From the NCBI RefSeq assembly GCF_036867135.1, contig NZ_JBAJIJ010000001.1:372001-436000 (forward strand): a DNA stretch of 64,000 nt, given 5' to 3'. Source of the DNA: Aeromicrobium sp. Sec7.5 (GTDB lineage Bacteria; Actinomycetota; Actinomycetes; Propionibacteriales; Nocardioidaceae). Below the pieces are notes generated by a model that did not search any database, was not told where the DNA came from, and saw only the letters and a program-made list of their open reading frames with translations. The translations under genes and the position numbers were made by a program. Shown here piece after piece: positions 31,189 to 43,091 of this stretch. Each line of letters opens with the position of its first letter. Positions within the stretch are counted from its first letter, which is position 1.

Positions 31189-34059
31189 ATGACGACCCTC
31201 GACCTCGCCGCGCCCGGCGTCCGGCTGGACGTCGTGTCCGCGCTGACCTCACGAGGGCTGGACGTGAAGTCCGACGAGGGCACGCGGGCGATGTACTCCA
31301 CCGATGCCTCGCTGTACCGCATCCCCCCCACGGCGGTGGTGCGGCCGCGGTCGCGCGACGAGGTCGCCGAGGTCCTGGACGTGTGCCGGTCGCTCGAGGT
31401 GCCCGTCACGTCGCGGGGTGCCGGTACGTCGGTCGCCGGCAACGCGATCGGACGCGGTGTGGTGCTCGACTTCAGCCGTCACATGAACCGGGTGATCTCG
31501 GTCGACGGCGAGGCCGGTCTGGCGGTCGTCGAACCGGGCACGGTGCACGCGGTGCTGCAGAAGCAGGCGATGGCGCAGGGTCGCAGGTTCGGCCCCGATC
31601 CGTCGACGCACCCCCGCTGCACGATCGGCGGCATGATCGGCAACAACGCGTGCGGCTCACGCACGCTGGGCTACGGCCGCACGAACGACAATGTGGCCGC
31701 GCTGGAGGTCATGACGGCCTCGGGCGAGCTGTTCCGCACCGGCTACGGCAGTGACGGCCGACCGTTCGTCGACGGCGCGGAGACGATCCTGGCCGACCTG
31801 CGCGACGTGATGGGCCGGCACCTGGGCGTCGCCCGCACGGAGTTCGACCGGTTCGGCCGGCAGGTCTCCGGCTACGCCGTGCACCACCTGCTCCCCGAGC
31901 GCTTCGACCTGACGCAGGCGCTCGTCGGTTCGGAGGGCACGCTCGGCGTCATCACCGAGGCCACGGTCAAGCTCGTCACCGACCCGGCCCACCGCGTCGT
32001 CGTCGCGATCGGGTTCGAGGACATCGTCAAGGCCGGCGAGGCCTCGCCCGCCGTCGTGCAGCACGGGCCCACGGCGTGCGAGGGACTCGACTCGCGACTG
32101 ATCGACGTGCTGGTCAGCCGTCGGGGCGCGGGCGCCGTGCCCGACCTCCCGAAGGGTCAGGCGTGGCTGTTCGTCGAGCTCGCGGGGGAGGACGCGGCCG
32201 AGGTCATGGAGCGCGCGCAGCGTCTCGCGGCCGAGGGGCTGGGTCTGGAGAGCCTCGTGGTGCCCGACCCGAAGGTGCAGGCCCGCCTGTGGCGCATCCG
32301 CGAGGACGGTGCGGGTCTCGCGGGTCGCGCCCCGTCCGGCAAGCCCGCCTGGCCGGGATGGGAGGACGCCGCCGTCCCGCCGGATCGTCTGGGGGAGTAC
32401 CTCGCCCAGTTCGACGCCCTCGTGGCCGAGCACGGACTCACCTCGGCGCCGTTCGGCCACTTCGGCGACGGCTGCATGCACGTGCGCCTCGACTTCCCGT
32501 TCGACCGTCCCGACGGGCTCGCGGTGTTCCGCACGTTCCTGCAGTCGGCGGCCGAGCTCGTCGCGTCGTTCGGCGGCACGCTCTCCGGTGAGCACGGCGA
32601 CGGCCGTGCCCGCAGCGACCTGCTGCCCACGATGTACTCGCCGGAGGCCCTCACGCTGTTCGGTCAGGTCAAGGCCGTCTTCGATCCGACCGACCTGCTC
32701 AACCCGGGCGTCCTCGTGGCGCCCGACGCCGCCGACGAGGAGGTGCGCGTTGCCGGCACGTTCCCGAACCGTGGGCCGCTCGCGTTCTCCTACGAAGAGG
32801 ACCACGGCAGCCTCGCCGGAGCGGTGCACCGCTGCACCGGCGTGGGCAAGTGCCGGGCCGACAACACGGCGTCGGGTGGCGTGATGTGTCCCTCCTACCT
32901 CGCGACGCGCGAGGAGAAGGACTCCACCCGCGGTCGCGCCCGCGTGCTGCAGGAGCTCGTGCGGGGTGACCGCCTCGACTGGCGCTCACCCGAGGTGCAC
33001 GACTCCCTCGACCTCTGCCTGGCGTGCAAGGGCTGTGCCTCCGACTGCCCGACCGGCATCGACATGGCCACCTACAAGTCCGAGGTGCTGCACCAGAGCT
33101 ACCGCAAGCGCTTGCGGCCGCGCTCGCACTACACGCTGGGCTGGCTCCCGCGCTGGAGCCGCCTCGCCGGCCGGATCCCGCGCCTGGCGAACTGGGGCAT
33201 GCGGTTGCCCCTCGTCGGACGACTCGCGTTGTGGGGCGCGGGCGTCGACCAGCGCCGCAGCATCCCGGCCTTCGCCACCACGCCGTTCCGCCGCTGGTGG
33301 AAGCGCCACGTGAAGGAGGGCCGAGGCGGCGCGACGCCGACCGGCCAGCCGGTCATGCTCTTCGTCGACTCCTTCAGCAACAGCTTCTCCCCGTCGGTCG
33401 CCGAGGCCATGGTGCGGGTGCTGCAGGACGCCGGCTACGAGCCGCAGCTGCCGTCGGCCGGCACGTGCTGCGGCCTGACGTGGATCACGACGGGGCAGCT
33501 CGACGCCGCGAAGCGCATCCTCGGCAGCACCGTGGCCGAGCTCGCCAAGGCCGCCCGAGCCGGCATCCCGATCGTCGGGGTCGAGCCGTCCTGCACCGCG
33601 GTGCTCCGCAGCGACGCGGTCGAGCTCCTCGGCAACGACCCGGAGCTTGGTGACGACGCCCGCCTCGTCGCAGCGTCCACCCGCACGCTCTCGGAGCTGC
33701 TGGGCGAGACCGACGGATGGGAGGCGCCCGACCTCGCCGGCACGACGGTCGTGGCGCAGCCCCACTGCCACCAGCACGCCGTGCTCGGGTGGGCCGCCGA
33801 CGAGAAGCTGCTCGGCCGCACCGGCGCCCAGGTCACGACGCTGGGCGGTTGCTGCGGTCTGGCCGGCAACTTCGGTGTCGAGATCGGTCACTACGAGGTC
33901 TCGGTCGCGGTCGCGGAGCAGAACCTGCTCCCGGCGCTCGACGCGGCCCCCGACGCGATCGTCCTGGCCGACGGCTTCAGCTGCCGCACCCAGGTCACCG
34001 ACCTGCGCGACCGTCCGTCGATGCACCTCGCGGAGCTCCTGGCCTCGAAGCTGGAGTGA
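31189..34059 (+). CDS. FAD-linked oxidase / (Fe-S) CCG-domain fusion, D-lactate dehydrogenase-like
   Basis: A 956-residue fusion equal to GlcD plus GlcF or Dld-II. The PCMH FAD domain is at about 30-270 (GAGTSVAGNAIGRGVV, IGGMIGNNACGSRTLGYGR), then the FAD-oxidase C domain to about 510 (SGEHGDGRARSDLL). Two 4Fe-4S cysteine sets are at about 549-565 and 610-622 (CLACKGCASDCPTG). Two CCG domains follow (SAGTCCGLTW; GGCCGLAGNFG). It oxidises D-lactate, D-2-hydroxyglutarate or glycolate and passes electrons to the respiratory chain. The divergent GntR regulator favours lactate/2-hydroxy acid use. No signal peptide. Confidence 0.88.
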   Translation: MTTLDLAAPGVRLDVVSALTSRGLDVKSDEGTRAMYSTDASLYRIPPTAVVRPRSRDEVAEVLDVCRSLEVPVTSRGAGTSVAGNAIGRGVVLDFSRHMNRVISVDGEAGLAVVEPGTVHAVLQKQAMAQGRRFGPDPSTHPRCTIGGMIGNNACGSRTLGYGRTNDNVAALEVMTASGELFRTGYGSDGRPFVDGAETILADLRDVMGRHLGVARTEFDRFGRQVSGYAVHHLLPERFDLTQALVGSEGTLGVITEATVKLVTDPAHRVVVAIGFEDIVKAGEASPAVVQHGPTACEGLDSRLIDVLVSRRGAGAVPDLPKGQAWLFVELAGEDAAEVMERAQRLAAEGLGLESLVVPDPKVQARLWRIREDGAGLAGRAPSGKPAWPGWEDAAVPPDRLGEYLAQFDALVAEHGLTSAPFGHFGDGCMHVRLDFPFDRPDGLAVFRTFLQSAAELVASFGGTLSGEHGDGRARSDLLPTMYSPEALTLFGQVKAVFDPTDLLNPGVLVAPDAADEEVRVAGTFPNRGPLAFSYEEDHGSLAGAVHRCTGVGKCRADNTASGGVMCPSYLATREEKDSTRGRARVLQELVRGDRLDWRSPEVHDSLDLCLACKGCASDCPTGIDMATYKSEVLHQSYRKRLRPRSHYTLGWLPRWSRLAGRIPRLANWGMRLPLVGRLALWGAGVDQRRSIPAFATTPFRRWWKRHVKEGRGGATPTGQPVMLFVDSFSNSFSPSVAEAMVRVLQDAGYEPQLPSAGTCCGLTWITTGQLDAAKRILGSTVAELAKAARAGIPIVGVEPSCTAVLRSDAVELLGNDPELGDDARLVAASTRTLSELLGETDGWEAPDLAGTTVVAQPHCHQHAVLGWAADEKLLGRTGAQVTTLGGCCGLAGNFGVEIGHYEVSVAVAEQNLLPALDAAPDAIVLADGFSCRTQVTDLRDRPSMHLAELLASKLE

Positions 34060-34121
34060 GGCGGGTGCGACGGTCGTCGCACCCGGTGGGGCGCGGCCCT
34101 CGGCAGGAGTACGTTCGATGC

Positions 34122-34547
34122 ATGACCAGCACCGACGGGACGAGCTCGATGCGTGAGCTGAGCGAGGCCGAGTGCTACCAGCTGCTCGGCGGCACCACGA
34201 CCGTCGGGCGGGTGGCGTTCGTGGCCGACGGAGGCCAGCAGCTGTTGCCGGTCAACTTCGTGGTCGTCGACCGCGTCGTCTACCTGCGCACGGCGCCGGA
34301 CTCGGTGATGGCCAGTCTGGCGAACGGCCATGACGATGTCGCGTTCGGCGTCGACTTCCACGACGACCTGCTGGGTCGCGGCTGGAGCGTGACGGCGAAC
34401 GGGTCGTCCCGAGGGGTCGACGCGGTGCCGGACGCGCCACACGGCGAGGCGGCCCGGACGCCGACCCCTTGGGCCCCGGGCGAGCGTGACGTCGTGATCG
34501 CGGTGACTCCGCGGTCCGTCTCGGGTCGCCGCGTGCGTCGGGGGTAG
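34122..34547 (+). CDS. Pyridoxamine 5'-phosphate oxidase-like FMN-binding protein
   Basis: A 141-residue split-barrel flavin-binding protein. MRELSEAECYQLLGGTTTVG leads into RVAFVADGGQQLLPVNFVVV and FGVDFHDDLLGRGWSVTANG, the standard order for this group. Members bind FMN, F420 or haem and are often redox or stress enzymes. It starts 62 bp after the dehydrogenase stop; the ATG follows GGAG at a distance. Substrate unknown. Confidence 0.82.
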   Translation: MTSTDGTSSMRELSEAECYQLLGGTTTVGRVAFVADGGQQLLPVNFVVVDRVVYLRTAPDSVMASLANGHDDVAFGVDFHDDLLGRGWSVTANGSSRGVDAVPDAPHGEAARTPTPWAPGERDVVIAVTPRSVSGRRVRRG

Positions 34548-34731
34548 CCGTTCAGGGACGGCTCATGCGTCCCAGTGGCGGCATCGACCGCCGGGCTGGT
34601 CCTCGCCGGCGTGCTGGCCGCCCTGCGTCTCGTGGTGATGCTGCGGGGTCGCCATCCGGTGGGGCCAGCGGGCTCCAGGGTCGCCAGCTGATTCTCCGGC
34701 GCGGCCTATGCGCTGTGACACACTGGAACAC

Positions 34732-35610
34732 GTGAACGACGAGCAGCCGAAGAAGGTCGTGCGCCGCGTCGTGAAGCGCACCGTCGTGCGGCCCGTGAGT
34801 GACGTGGGTCGCGACGAGCGCCCCACGGTCGCCGCGCCCGGTCGGGCCGCCGCGCCCCGAACTCGCACCGTCACCAACCCGAGCACGGGTCGCACCGTCA
34901 CCCTGGGCGGGCGCCCCGCTGCCCGCGAGGGCGCCGCGGCGAGCACGGCGACGCCCACCAAGAAGACCTCACCCGTCGCCAAGGCCTCGGGACGCAGCGC
35001 GCCGGCCCCGGCCCCGGCGAAGCCGAAGGTGCCGCGCCGGAGCCCGCGCGACGTCCTCGACGACTGGCGTCTGTCGGTGTCCGACCGGTCGGCCGGCGCG
35101 GGACGCGCGGTCCGCAGCGGCACCGGCGCGGTCGGCAGCGGAGTCCGCTCCGTCGGTCGACGTGTCGTGGGCGTGCGTCTGCCGCACTGGCCCGACGTCC
35201 GGGGCGTCCTGGCCACGGCCATCGTCACGGGGCTCGTGGTCGTGGGCCTCGGATCCGCGACGCTCGAGCTGTTCGACCGCGTCTTCGGGGTGAAGTCCGG
35301 GGGCGCCTGGGGCGTGCTGGCCTTCGCCCTCATCGCCGTCGCCGCCTTCGTCACGAGCCGCGTGGTGCTGGGCTGGTTCGGTCACCCGAGCGCGGTCGTC
35401 ACCGCGGCCCTCGCCCAGCTCTTCGGCATCGTTCTGCTGCTGATCCTGCTGCCGACCAACGCCCAGAGCCTCTGGTCGCTGCTGATCGTGCCGGCCGTGT
35501 CCGTCGCGTCGCACCTCGCGGCCCACGGCGGGGTCCTGCTCGCCGAGGCCGAGGACGGACGCGACCCGAGCGCCGAGGCCGAGGCCCGCGACGGCGTCAC
35601 CGTGCGCTGA
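34732..35610 (+). CDS. Membrane protein with long basic N-terminal region
   Basis: A 292-residue protein. The first 160 residues are Lys/Arg/Pro/Ala-rich and probably disordered (QPKKVVRRVVKRTVVRPV; TPTKKTSPVAKASGRSA). Four hydrophobic helices follow (about 162-185, 200-218, 227-245 and 250-270). A GTG at 34732 fits the family-like start VNDEQPKK. Function not recognised. It may bind DNA or cell-wall polymers with its basic tail. The 184 bp before it holds no gene I can support. Confidence 0.7.
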   Translation: MNDEQPKKVVRRVVKRTVVRPVSDVGRDERPTVAAPGRAAAPRTRTVTNPSTGRTVTLGGRPAAREGAAASTATPTKKTSPVAKASGRSAPAPAPAKPKVPRRSPRDVLDDWRLSVSDRSAGAGRAVRSGTGAVGSGVRSVGRRVVGVRLPHWPDVRGVLATAIVTGLVVVGLGSATLELFDRVFGVKSGGAWGVLAFALIAVAAFVTSRVVLGWFGHPSAVVTAALAQLFGIVLLLILLPTNAQSLWSLLIVPAVSVASHLAAHGGVLLAEAEDGRDPSAEAEARDGVTVR

Positions 35611-35696
35611 GCCCGAGCGGTCCCCGTACCCTGTGTGCGGAGATACCACCCGGGGCTCGTCGGCGATCGGCGCCCCGATCAGCGACGAGGACGCCT

Positions 35697-36728
35697 GTGC
35701 GACGACTGCTCACCGTGACCGTGACCGCCTTCCTGGCTCTCGTGCTGACGGCCTGTCAGGGCGAGAGCGAGGTGCCCGAGCCGCGGCCGACGCCCACCGG
35801 CGTCGCGAGCGGACTCGTGCCCGGCGCCTGCGTCTCGGCATCGGGCCTGGCCACGGTGCTGGGCGACACGACCGTGTCGGAGGACGCGATCGTCGACTGC
35901 GACGAGGAGCACGTGTACGAGGTGCTGGCGGCGCAGGACATCCCCTCGCGCTACATCAGTGGCACCGAGGCGACCGAGGAGGACCTCACGCGCCTGCAGG
36001 CCGCGCTCGAGGGGTCCCGTGCGGACACGATCCAGGTCACCTTCGCCTCCTTCGCGCACGCGTACTGCGACATCTCGCTGCAGCGCCAGCTCGGGCTCGA
36101 CGGCAGCGCCGAGCTCGCCGGCACCGACATCGCCTCCCTGCAGGTCATCCCGGTCTCCCGCACCTCGGCGACCTACGCCGTGCTGCCGACCGAGGGCTGG
36201 ACCGAGCAGCCCACCCTGCTGTGCGTCAACCGGTTCGTCGCGGACTCGCCGACCCCGTCCGAGGCACCCGTGGTGCCGGTCACGGGAGCCGTCACGGCGG
36301 GCCTGCTCTCGAACGAGCGACCGCTGGCCCAGCGACTGTGCTTCTCGTTCGACGCGGCCGGCCTGCCGGCGGACGCCTCGTGCGAGGCGAAGCACGACGC
36401 CGAGTACACCGTCTCCTTCGACGCCACGCGGATGCTCGACGTCGACCAGCTCGCGGCTGCGTCGGCGGATCCTGCCGGATCCTTCCCGGACGACGTGCAG
36501 GAGCTGCTCGACCAGGCGTGTGACGAGGCGCTCGACCTCGTGATCGGTGAGGGCCACGACGAGGCCGTCGTCGGCGGTGCGCTGCGCGGCCCGGAGGGCT
36601 GGGGCACCGGTGGACTCGTCAACGCGGTCACGTGCTTCGCGACGCCGGACGAGCCGGAGCTCATGCTGCCGCCGGGCTCGGTCTTCGGCCTCGGCGACGC
36701 GTCGATCGAGCTCGTCGAACGCGACTGA
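35697..36728 (+). CDS. Septum-formation-family lipoprotein
   Basis: A 343-residue lipoprotein with signal peptide and lipobox LVLTAC (Cys20). Two repeats of the Septum_form type (PF13845) follow: GACVS, then VDCDEEHVYEVLA near 60-70, and LCFSF, then SCEAKHDAEYTV near 225-240. Paired Cys residues are probably disulfide-bonded outside the cell. Family members are actinobacterial and their link to septum formation is weak. The GTG start is supported by position. It ends 24 bp before the convergent asd gene. Confidence 0.78.
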   Translation: MRRLLTVTVTAFLALVLTACQGESEVPEPRPTPTGVASGLVPGACVSASGLATVLGDTTVSEDAIVDCDEEHVYEVLAAQDIPSRYISGTEATEEDLTRLQAALEGSRADTIQVTFASFAHAYCDISLQRQLGLDGSAELAGTDIASLQVIPVSRTSATYAVLPTEGWTEQPTLLCVNRFVADSPTPSEAPVVPVTGAVTAGLLSNERPLAQRLCFSFDAAGLPADASCEAKHDAEYTVSFDATRMLDVDQLAAASADPAGSFPDDVQELLDQACDEALDLVIGEGHDEAVVGGALRGPEGWGTGGLVNAVTCFATPDEPELMLPPGSVFGLGDASIELVERD

Positions 36729-36752
36729 GCGGTCGCGGCCGGACCGGCGTCG

Positions 36753-39140
<2,388 letters not shown>

Positions 39141-39217
39141 CTACCGGCCGGGAAGGGTGGCCTTCGGCCCCGATCTGGTCAGAGGGCGTCGAGTTGCTGC
39201 CATCGGTGCCGCGAGGC

Positions 39218-40060
39218 TCAGGCGCGGCGCTCCAGGCGGTAGTGGAGGGCCACCGCGCGGGCCGGTCCGAGGCGCATCTCGTGGTCGGTGCGCAGCACGC
39301 CCTCGGTGTCGACGTGGACGTGGAACACCTCGTGCAGGGGTACGCGTGCGGCCCACGTGCGGCGACCGTGGCGCACCACGACGTAGGCGCCGTCGTCACC
39401 GAACCCACCGGACCTCGATCGCAGCACGAGCCCGCCGTCCGCGGTGACCTCGGGTCGCAGGAACACCTGGACGTTGCCGTGCTCCAGCGGGAACGAGACG
39501 TGGACGCTCGGGTGATCGGCGCCGGGTCGGCGCCGGACCCCGTAGAAGCCGCTGAAGACGACGTCGCCGGTCGTGCGGAGCGTGCGGTGCCAGCCGGCGC
39601 CGCGGCGGGTGCCGGACGCGTCGGTGACGACCGTGACCCGACTGTCCATGCCGCGCGCCACGGCCAGCGGGTCGGTCGGGATGGCGAGCTGCCCGATCCG
39701 GCGGCCGAACCACCGCTCGACCAGTCCGCCGGGCAGGCGGGCCCACCACGCCCAGCCGCTCCAGACCTCGATCCGCCAGTCGCTCGTGTGCTCGTAGAAG
39801 TCGGCGATCGCGGGCACCAGGTCACCGGGCAGGAACCTCGGGGCGGCCAGGTCGGAGATCGACCCGAGCAGGCCCGCGCCCTCGTGGGTCGTCGCGCCGA
39901 CCGACCGGGCGTAGTCCTCGAGCCAGTCGTCGGCGATCGAGGGGGTGTCGCTCATGGGGGCGTCGAGCCAAGCGTGCTCGCCTGCCAGGTCGACCTCGCG
40001 GCCGACCGCCCGCCACCACCAGCGGGTGGCGAGGTCGAGGAGGGAGGCCAGCGTCGTCAT
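39218..40060 (-). CDS. Uncharacterised actinobacterial protein
   Basis: A 280-residue soluble protein without signal peptide, rich in aromatic residues and beta segments (DWRIEVWSGWAWWARLPGG; VSFPLEHGNVQVFLRP). I do not recognise the family. The regular beta pattern and RGMDSRVTVVTDASGTRRG suggest a lipocalin- or SRPBCC-like fold, without proof. The ATG at 40060 gives MTTLASLLDLATRWWWRAVG. Its neighbours are unrelated. Confidence 0.68.
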   Translation of the reverse strand: MTTLASLLDLATRWWWRAVGREVDLAGEHAWLDAPMSDTPSIADDWLEDYARSVGATTHEGAGLLGSISDLAAPRFLPGDLVPAIADFYEHTSDWRIEVWSGWAWWARLPGGLVERWFGRRIGQLAIPTDPLAVARGMDSRVTVVTDASGTRRGAGWHRTLRTTGDVVFSGFYGVRRRPGADHPSVHVSFPLEHGNVQVFLRPEVTADGGLVLRSRSGGFGDDGAYVVVRHGRRTWAARVPLHEVFHVHVDTEGVLRTDHEMRLGPARAVALHYRLERRA

Positions 40061-40081
40061 GGGCCCATCCTCTCCCGGACG

Positions 40082-40116
40082 ACGACGACCCCGGACGAGT
40101 CGTCCGGGGTCGTCGT
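40082..40116 (-). terminator. 16-bp hairpin after the small lipoprotein gene
   Basis: ACGACGACCCCGGACG pairs perfectly with CGTCCGGGGTCGTCGT around a three-base loop. It lies just downstream of the lipoprotein stop (40135, minus strand) and before the next gene. Confidence 0.75.
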
Positions 40117-40134
40117 GCCAGGTCCTGGTGCGGG

Positions 40135-40551
40135 TCAGCCGCCGAAGGCCTGGGTGGTGCAGGTGCCGCTGGCGGTCGCCACGAGCGGCTGGTCCTCGGG
40201 ATCGGTGACGACCTTGCCGTCGGCCAGCTCCTGCGCCGACTCGTCGGAGATGTCGTCGTAGATCTCGTCGACCAGGCAGGTGACGATGGTGCTGACGAGG
40301 TCCGCCGGGATCTGTCCGCCCGACTGCGTCGTGAAGGCCTCGCTGAAGCCGGCGACGACCTCCTCCTTGCTGGGCTTGTCGCCGCCCGCGTCGGCCGAGT
40401 CGTCGGAGCCCGCGTCGCTCTCGCCGGTGTCCGAGCTGGAGTCGTTGGTGGAGTCGCTGTCGCCGGAGTCGTCGGAGCTGCACGCGGCCAGGCCGAAGAT
40501 CGCGAGCGTGCCGACCAGCGCGGCGCCGGTCAGTCGGTTGCGCAGCTTCAT
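40135..40551 (-). CDS. Small lipoprotein with Ser/Asp-rich linker
   Basis: A 138-residue lipoprotein. The signal peptide ends at LAAC (Cys24), followed by about 35 residues almost entirely Ser, Asp, Gly and Ala. A compact helical domain with two Cys (TIVTCLVDEI; SGTCTTQAFGG) follows, probably a disulfide. KPSKEEVVAGFSEAFT is a pattern seen in actinobacterial lipoproteins of unknown role. It has its own terminator. Confidence 0.75.
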   Translation of the reverse strand: MKLRNRLTGAALVGTLAIFGLAACSSDDSGDSDSTNDSSSDTGESDAGSDDSADAGGDKPSKEEVVAGFSEAFTTQSGGQIPADLVSTIVTCLVDEIYDDISDESAQELADGKVVTDPEDQPLVATASGTCTTQAFGG

Positions 40552-40665
40552 GGTGTTCCCCCTGGGTCGATGGACCGGTCGTCTCTCGGCCGGCCGTCTC
40601 GGGCACGACAGTAGCGGCGCCCCTCCCGCCCCACCATCTGGCGCGACGGGGAGGGGTCCCCCCGT

Positions 40666-40705
40666 GACGGAGCGGCCCGCGCCCGAGCGCGCGGGCCGCT
40701 CCGTC
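40666..40705 (-). terminator. 17-bp hairpin after the protease gene
   Basis: GACGGAGCGGCCCGCGC pairs with GCGCGGGCCGCTCCGTC around six bases, ending eight bases from the protease stop at 40713 (minus strand). Confidence 0.78.
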
Positions 40706-40712
40706 CTCGAGA

Positions 40713-41837
40713 TCAGGACGTCAGGAGCGTCAGCCCGTAGACCGAGAGGATCTCGTTGACCGGCTGGAAGTACGTCGTGCCACCGGACGAGCAGTTGCCC
40801 GATCCGCCCGACGTGACGCCCTGGGCCTGGTTGCCGGAGATGGCCGATCCGCCGGAGTCTCCGGGCTCGGCGCACACCGTGGTGCGGATGAGTCCGGTGA
40901 CCGAGCCCTCGGCGTAGTTCACGGTGGAGTTGCGGGCCTGGATCGTGCCGCAGTACCAGCCGGTGGTGGAGCCCGAGCGGCAGATCGTGGAGCCGATCGG
41001 CGCCTGCGTGGAACCCTTCACGGCGACCCGACCGCCGGCGTAGTCGTCGACCACGCCGACCGGTGTGTCGTTCGGGGTGCTGACCCACGCGTAGTCGTTG
41101 CCGGGGAAGCTCGAGCCCTGGAACGTGCCGGTCGGGCCGGTCGTCGAGGCGCCGCGGGTGCCGCAGTGGCCGGCGGTCACGAAGCCGCCGCGGACGGCGA
41201 AGCCGACGGAGCAGCGGGACCTGTTGTTGATGAGGTACGCCTCGCCGCCGACCACGTCGGCCAGCGGCTGCGGGTTCTCGGGGGCGTACTGCACCGTGAC
41301 GAGCTCCGGAGCCGCGCCGGACCCGGCGACGAACGTCTCGGCGGCCGCGACGTCACGGGTCGTGACGACGACCTGGTTGGCGGCGGGATCGACGTGCCAC
41401 CCGGCGACCGTGTCGGGGGCCGAGGCTCCCGCGGCGTCGAGCGACTCCTTCGCGCCGTCGAGCTCGCTGGCGCTGTTCGGCACGGCGACGGTCTCGGCGT
41501 CCGCGATGGCCGCCTTGGTCGTGGGTCCGGCGACCGCGACCACGAGCACGCCGCGCCCGGCGTCGTACCAGGACCCGGCGTAGGCGTCGCCCAGCTGGGC
41601 GACCGCGGCCTGCTCGGCCTGGGCGGCGGCCGCCTCCGAGGCCTCGCGGGCCTGGGCCTGGGCCGGCGTGAGTCCGAGGTCGCGCTGCAGGGCCTGCGTG
41701 CGGGAGGTGGTGTCCGTGGCGGTGCCGCCCGGAGCGGGGCCCGGGTCCTGGGCGCTCGCGGGTGCGGTGGTGGTCAGGACGGTTGCGACCGCGAGCGAGC
41801 CGAGGACGGCGGCGATGCGGGCTGGACGTGATGCCAC
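40713..41837 (-). CDS. Secreted S1 family serine protease (streptogrisin/alpha-lytic type)
   Basis: A 374-residue preproenzyme. A signal peptide (about 1-29, ending APASA) is followed by a long propeptide (about 30-190, Ala-rich helices then a beta part) acting as folding chaperone. The chymotrypsin-like domain starts at about 195. The triad is His224 in FVTAGHC, Asp248 in GNDYAWV and Ser328 in GDSGGSA. Cys pairs are placed as in streptogrisins. The likely role is digestion of external protein. Confidence 0.92.
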   Translation of the reverse strand: MASRPARIAAVLGSLAVATVLTTTAPASAQDPGPAPGGTATDTTSRTQALQRDLGLTPAQAQAREASEAAAAQAEQAAVAQLGDAYAGSWYDAGRGVLVVAVAGPTTKAAIADAETVAVPNSASELDGAKESLDAAGASAPDTVAGWHVDPAANQVVVTTRDVAAAETFVAGSGAAPELVTVQYAPENPQPLADVVGGEAYLINNRSRCSVGFAVRGGFVTAGHCGTRGASTTGPTGTFQGSSFPGNDYAWVSTPNDTPVGVVDDYAGGRVAVKGSTQAPIGSTICRSGSTTGWYCGTIQARNSTVNYAEGSVTGLIRTTVCAEPGDSGGSAISGNQAQGVTSGGSGNCSSGGTTYFQPVNEILSVYGLTLLTS

Positions 41838-42016
41838 TGGTGTCTCCTTCGTCGTGGCGGCACGACCGGGATCGCCGGTCGGGCCACCTCCTCACGCGGC
41901 AGGTGCCACGTGTTCCGAGCGACGAAGACGGCGTTGGTGCCGACTTCCCCGAAGCCCCCCGAGGGCTTGCGTCGACGCTAGTCACGCGGGGCGTCGCTGG
42001 GGAGATACCGGTCAGG

Positions 42017-43033
42017 TCATACCGTCGGTGTGATGGGGTGCAGGGCGGCTGCCCCGATCGGCCCGGCTGGGTCCTGGGCCGGGCCGAAGGCGGGGTGCTC
42101 GGCGAGCCACGAGGAGTAGACCTCGCTGCGACCCACGAGGTCGGCGTGGGCCCGGTCCACGCTGCGGTGGAACGTGTCGGCGAGCGCGGCGACCGACGAC
42201 TCGGGTCGCCAGCCGATCATGTGGATCCATCGCAGGGGCACGTCCTTCAAGGGCACCGTGACGAGCCCCGGGAGCACCCGGGTGGCCTGGCACAGTGCGA
42301 CGGCCGTGCCCGAGGCGACCATCTCGATGCAGCTCGCCGCGTCGGCGACGTAGAGGCTGCGCGGCGTGAAGCCGGCCCGCACGCAGGCCTGGGTGAAGCA
42401 GGTCTCGAAGCAGCCGTCGCCCGGGGTGGCGGCCCACTGGGCATCGGCCAGGTCGGCCAGCGTGACCTCGGTCTGCCCGGCCAGCGCGTGGTCGGCGGGC
42501 AGGAGCACGAACACGGGGTCGACCGAGAACGTGCGCCACTCCAGGCCGGGGTCGCCGGGTGGCCCGGAGCCGCCGCAGACCCCGATGACGCAGAAGTCGA
42601 GACGTCCGGCGCCGAGCTCCAGGGCGAGCTCGTCGGCCGACCACGACGCGGTGGTGCCGACCGTGAGCTCGGGCAGCGACTCGGTGAGCCGGCGGATCAG
42701 GGGCGCGAGGATCGACGACGTCGAGGACCCGATGCTGACCTGGTCGGGCACGGCGGTCCGGCCCGCGCCACGAAGGCGAGCCGCGTCGTCGAGCAGGCCC
42801 GCGACGGCCGGCATGATCAGCTGCGCCCGGGTGACGACGAGGTCGCCGAGCGGTGTGGTCCGCACGCCGCGGTGGTCGCGGTCGAAGAGCGGGCCCCCGA
42901 GGATCCGCTCGATCCGCCGCAGCTGCGCGGTGAGCGCCGGCTGCGCGATACCGAGCTCCCCGGCCGCCTTGGTGATGCTGCCGGACGCCGCGATCGTGCA
43001 CACGATCCTCAGGTGCCGCAGCTCCAGATCCAT
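42017..43033 (-). CDS. LysR-family transcriptional regulator
   Basis: A 338-residue LysR protein. The N-terminal winged helix at 1-62 contains GSITKAAGELGIAQPALTAQ followed by LRRIERILGGPLFDR. The ligand domain runs to about 310. It has no divergent neighbour to point to a target (recR lies beyond its start on the same strand). The ligand domain has three Cys (CVIGVCGG region), which could allow redox sensing, but that is speculative. Confidence 0.88.
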   Translation of the reverse strand: MDLELRHLRIVCTIAASGSITKAAGELGIAQPALTAQLRRIERILGGPLFDRDHRGVRTTPLGDLVVTRAQLIMPAVAGLLDDAARLRGAGRTAVPDQVSIGSSTSSILAPLIRRLTESLPELTVGTTASWSADELALELGAGRLDFCVIGVCGGSGPPGDPGLEWRTFSVDPVFVLLPADHALAGQTEVTLADLADAQWAATPGDGCFETCFTQACVRAGFTPRSLYVADAASCIEMVASGTAVALCQATRVLPGLVTVPLKDVPLRWIHMIGWRPESSVAALADTFHRSVDRAHADLVGRSEVYSSWLAEHPAFGPAQDPAGPIGAAALHPITPTV

Positions 43034-43091
43034 CCGCCGAGTCTAGGAAATCCCGCCCCGGACCGCCGACGAGCGCGGTGTGATCGGCGAC

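Noticed and set aside
34563..34731. Small gene in the gap before the basic-tail membrane protein
   Set aside because: Only shadow-like frames rich in Arg/His/Gln with no ribosome site.
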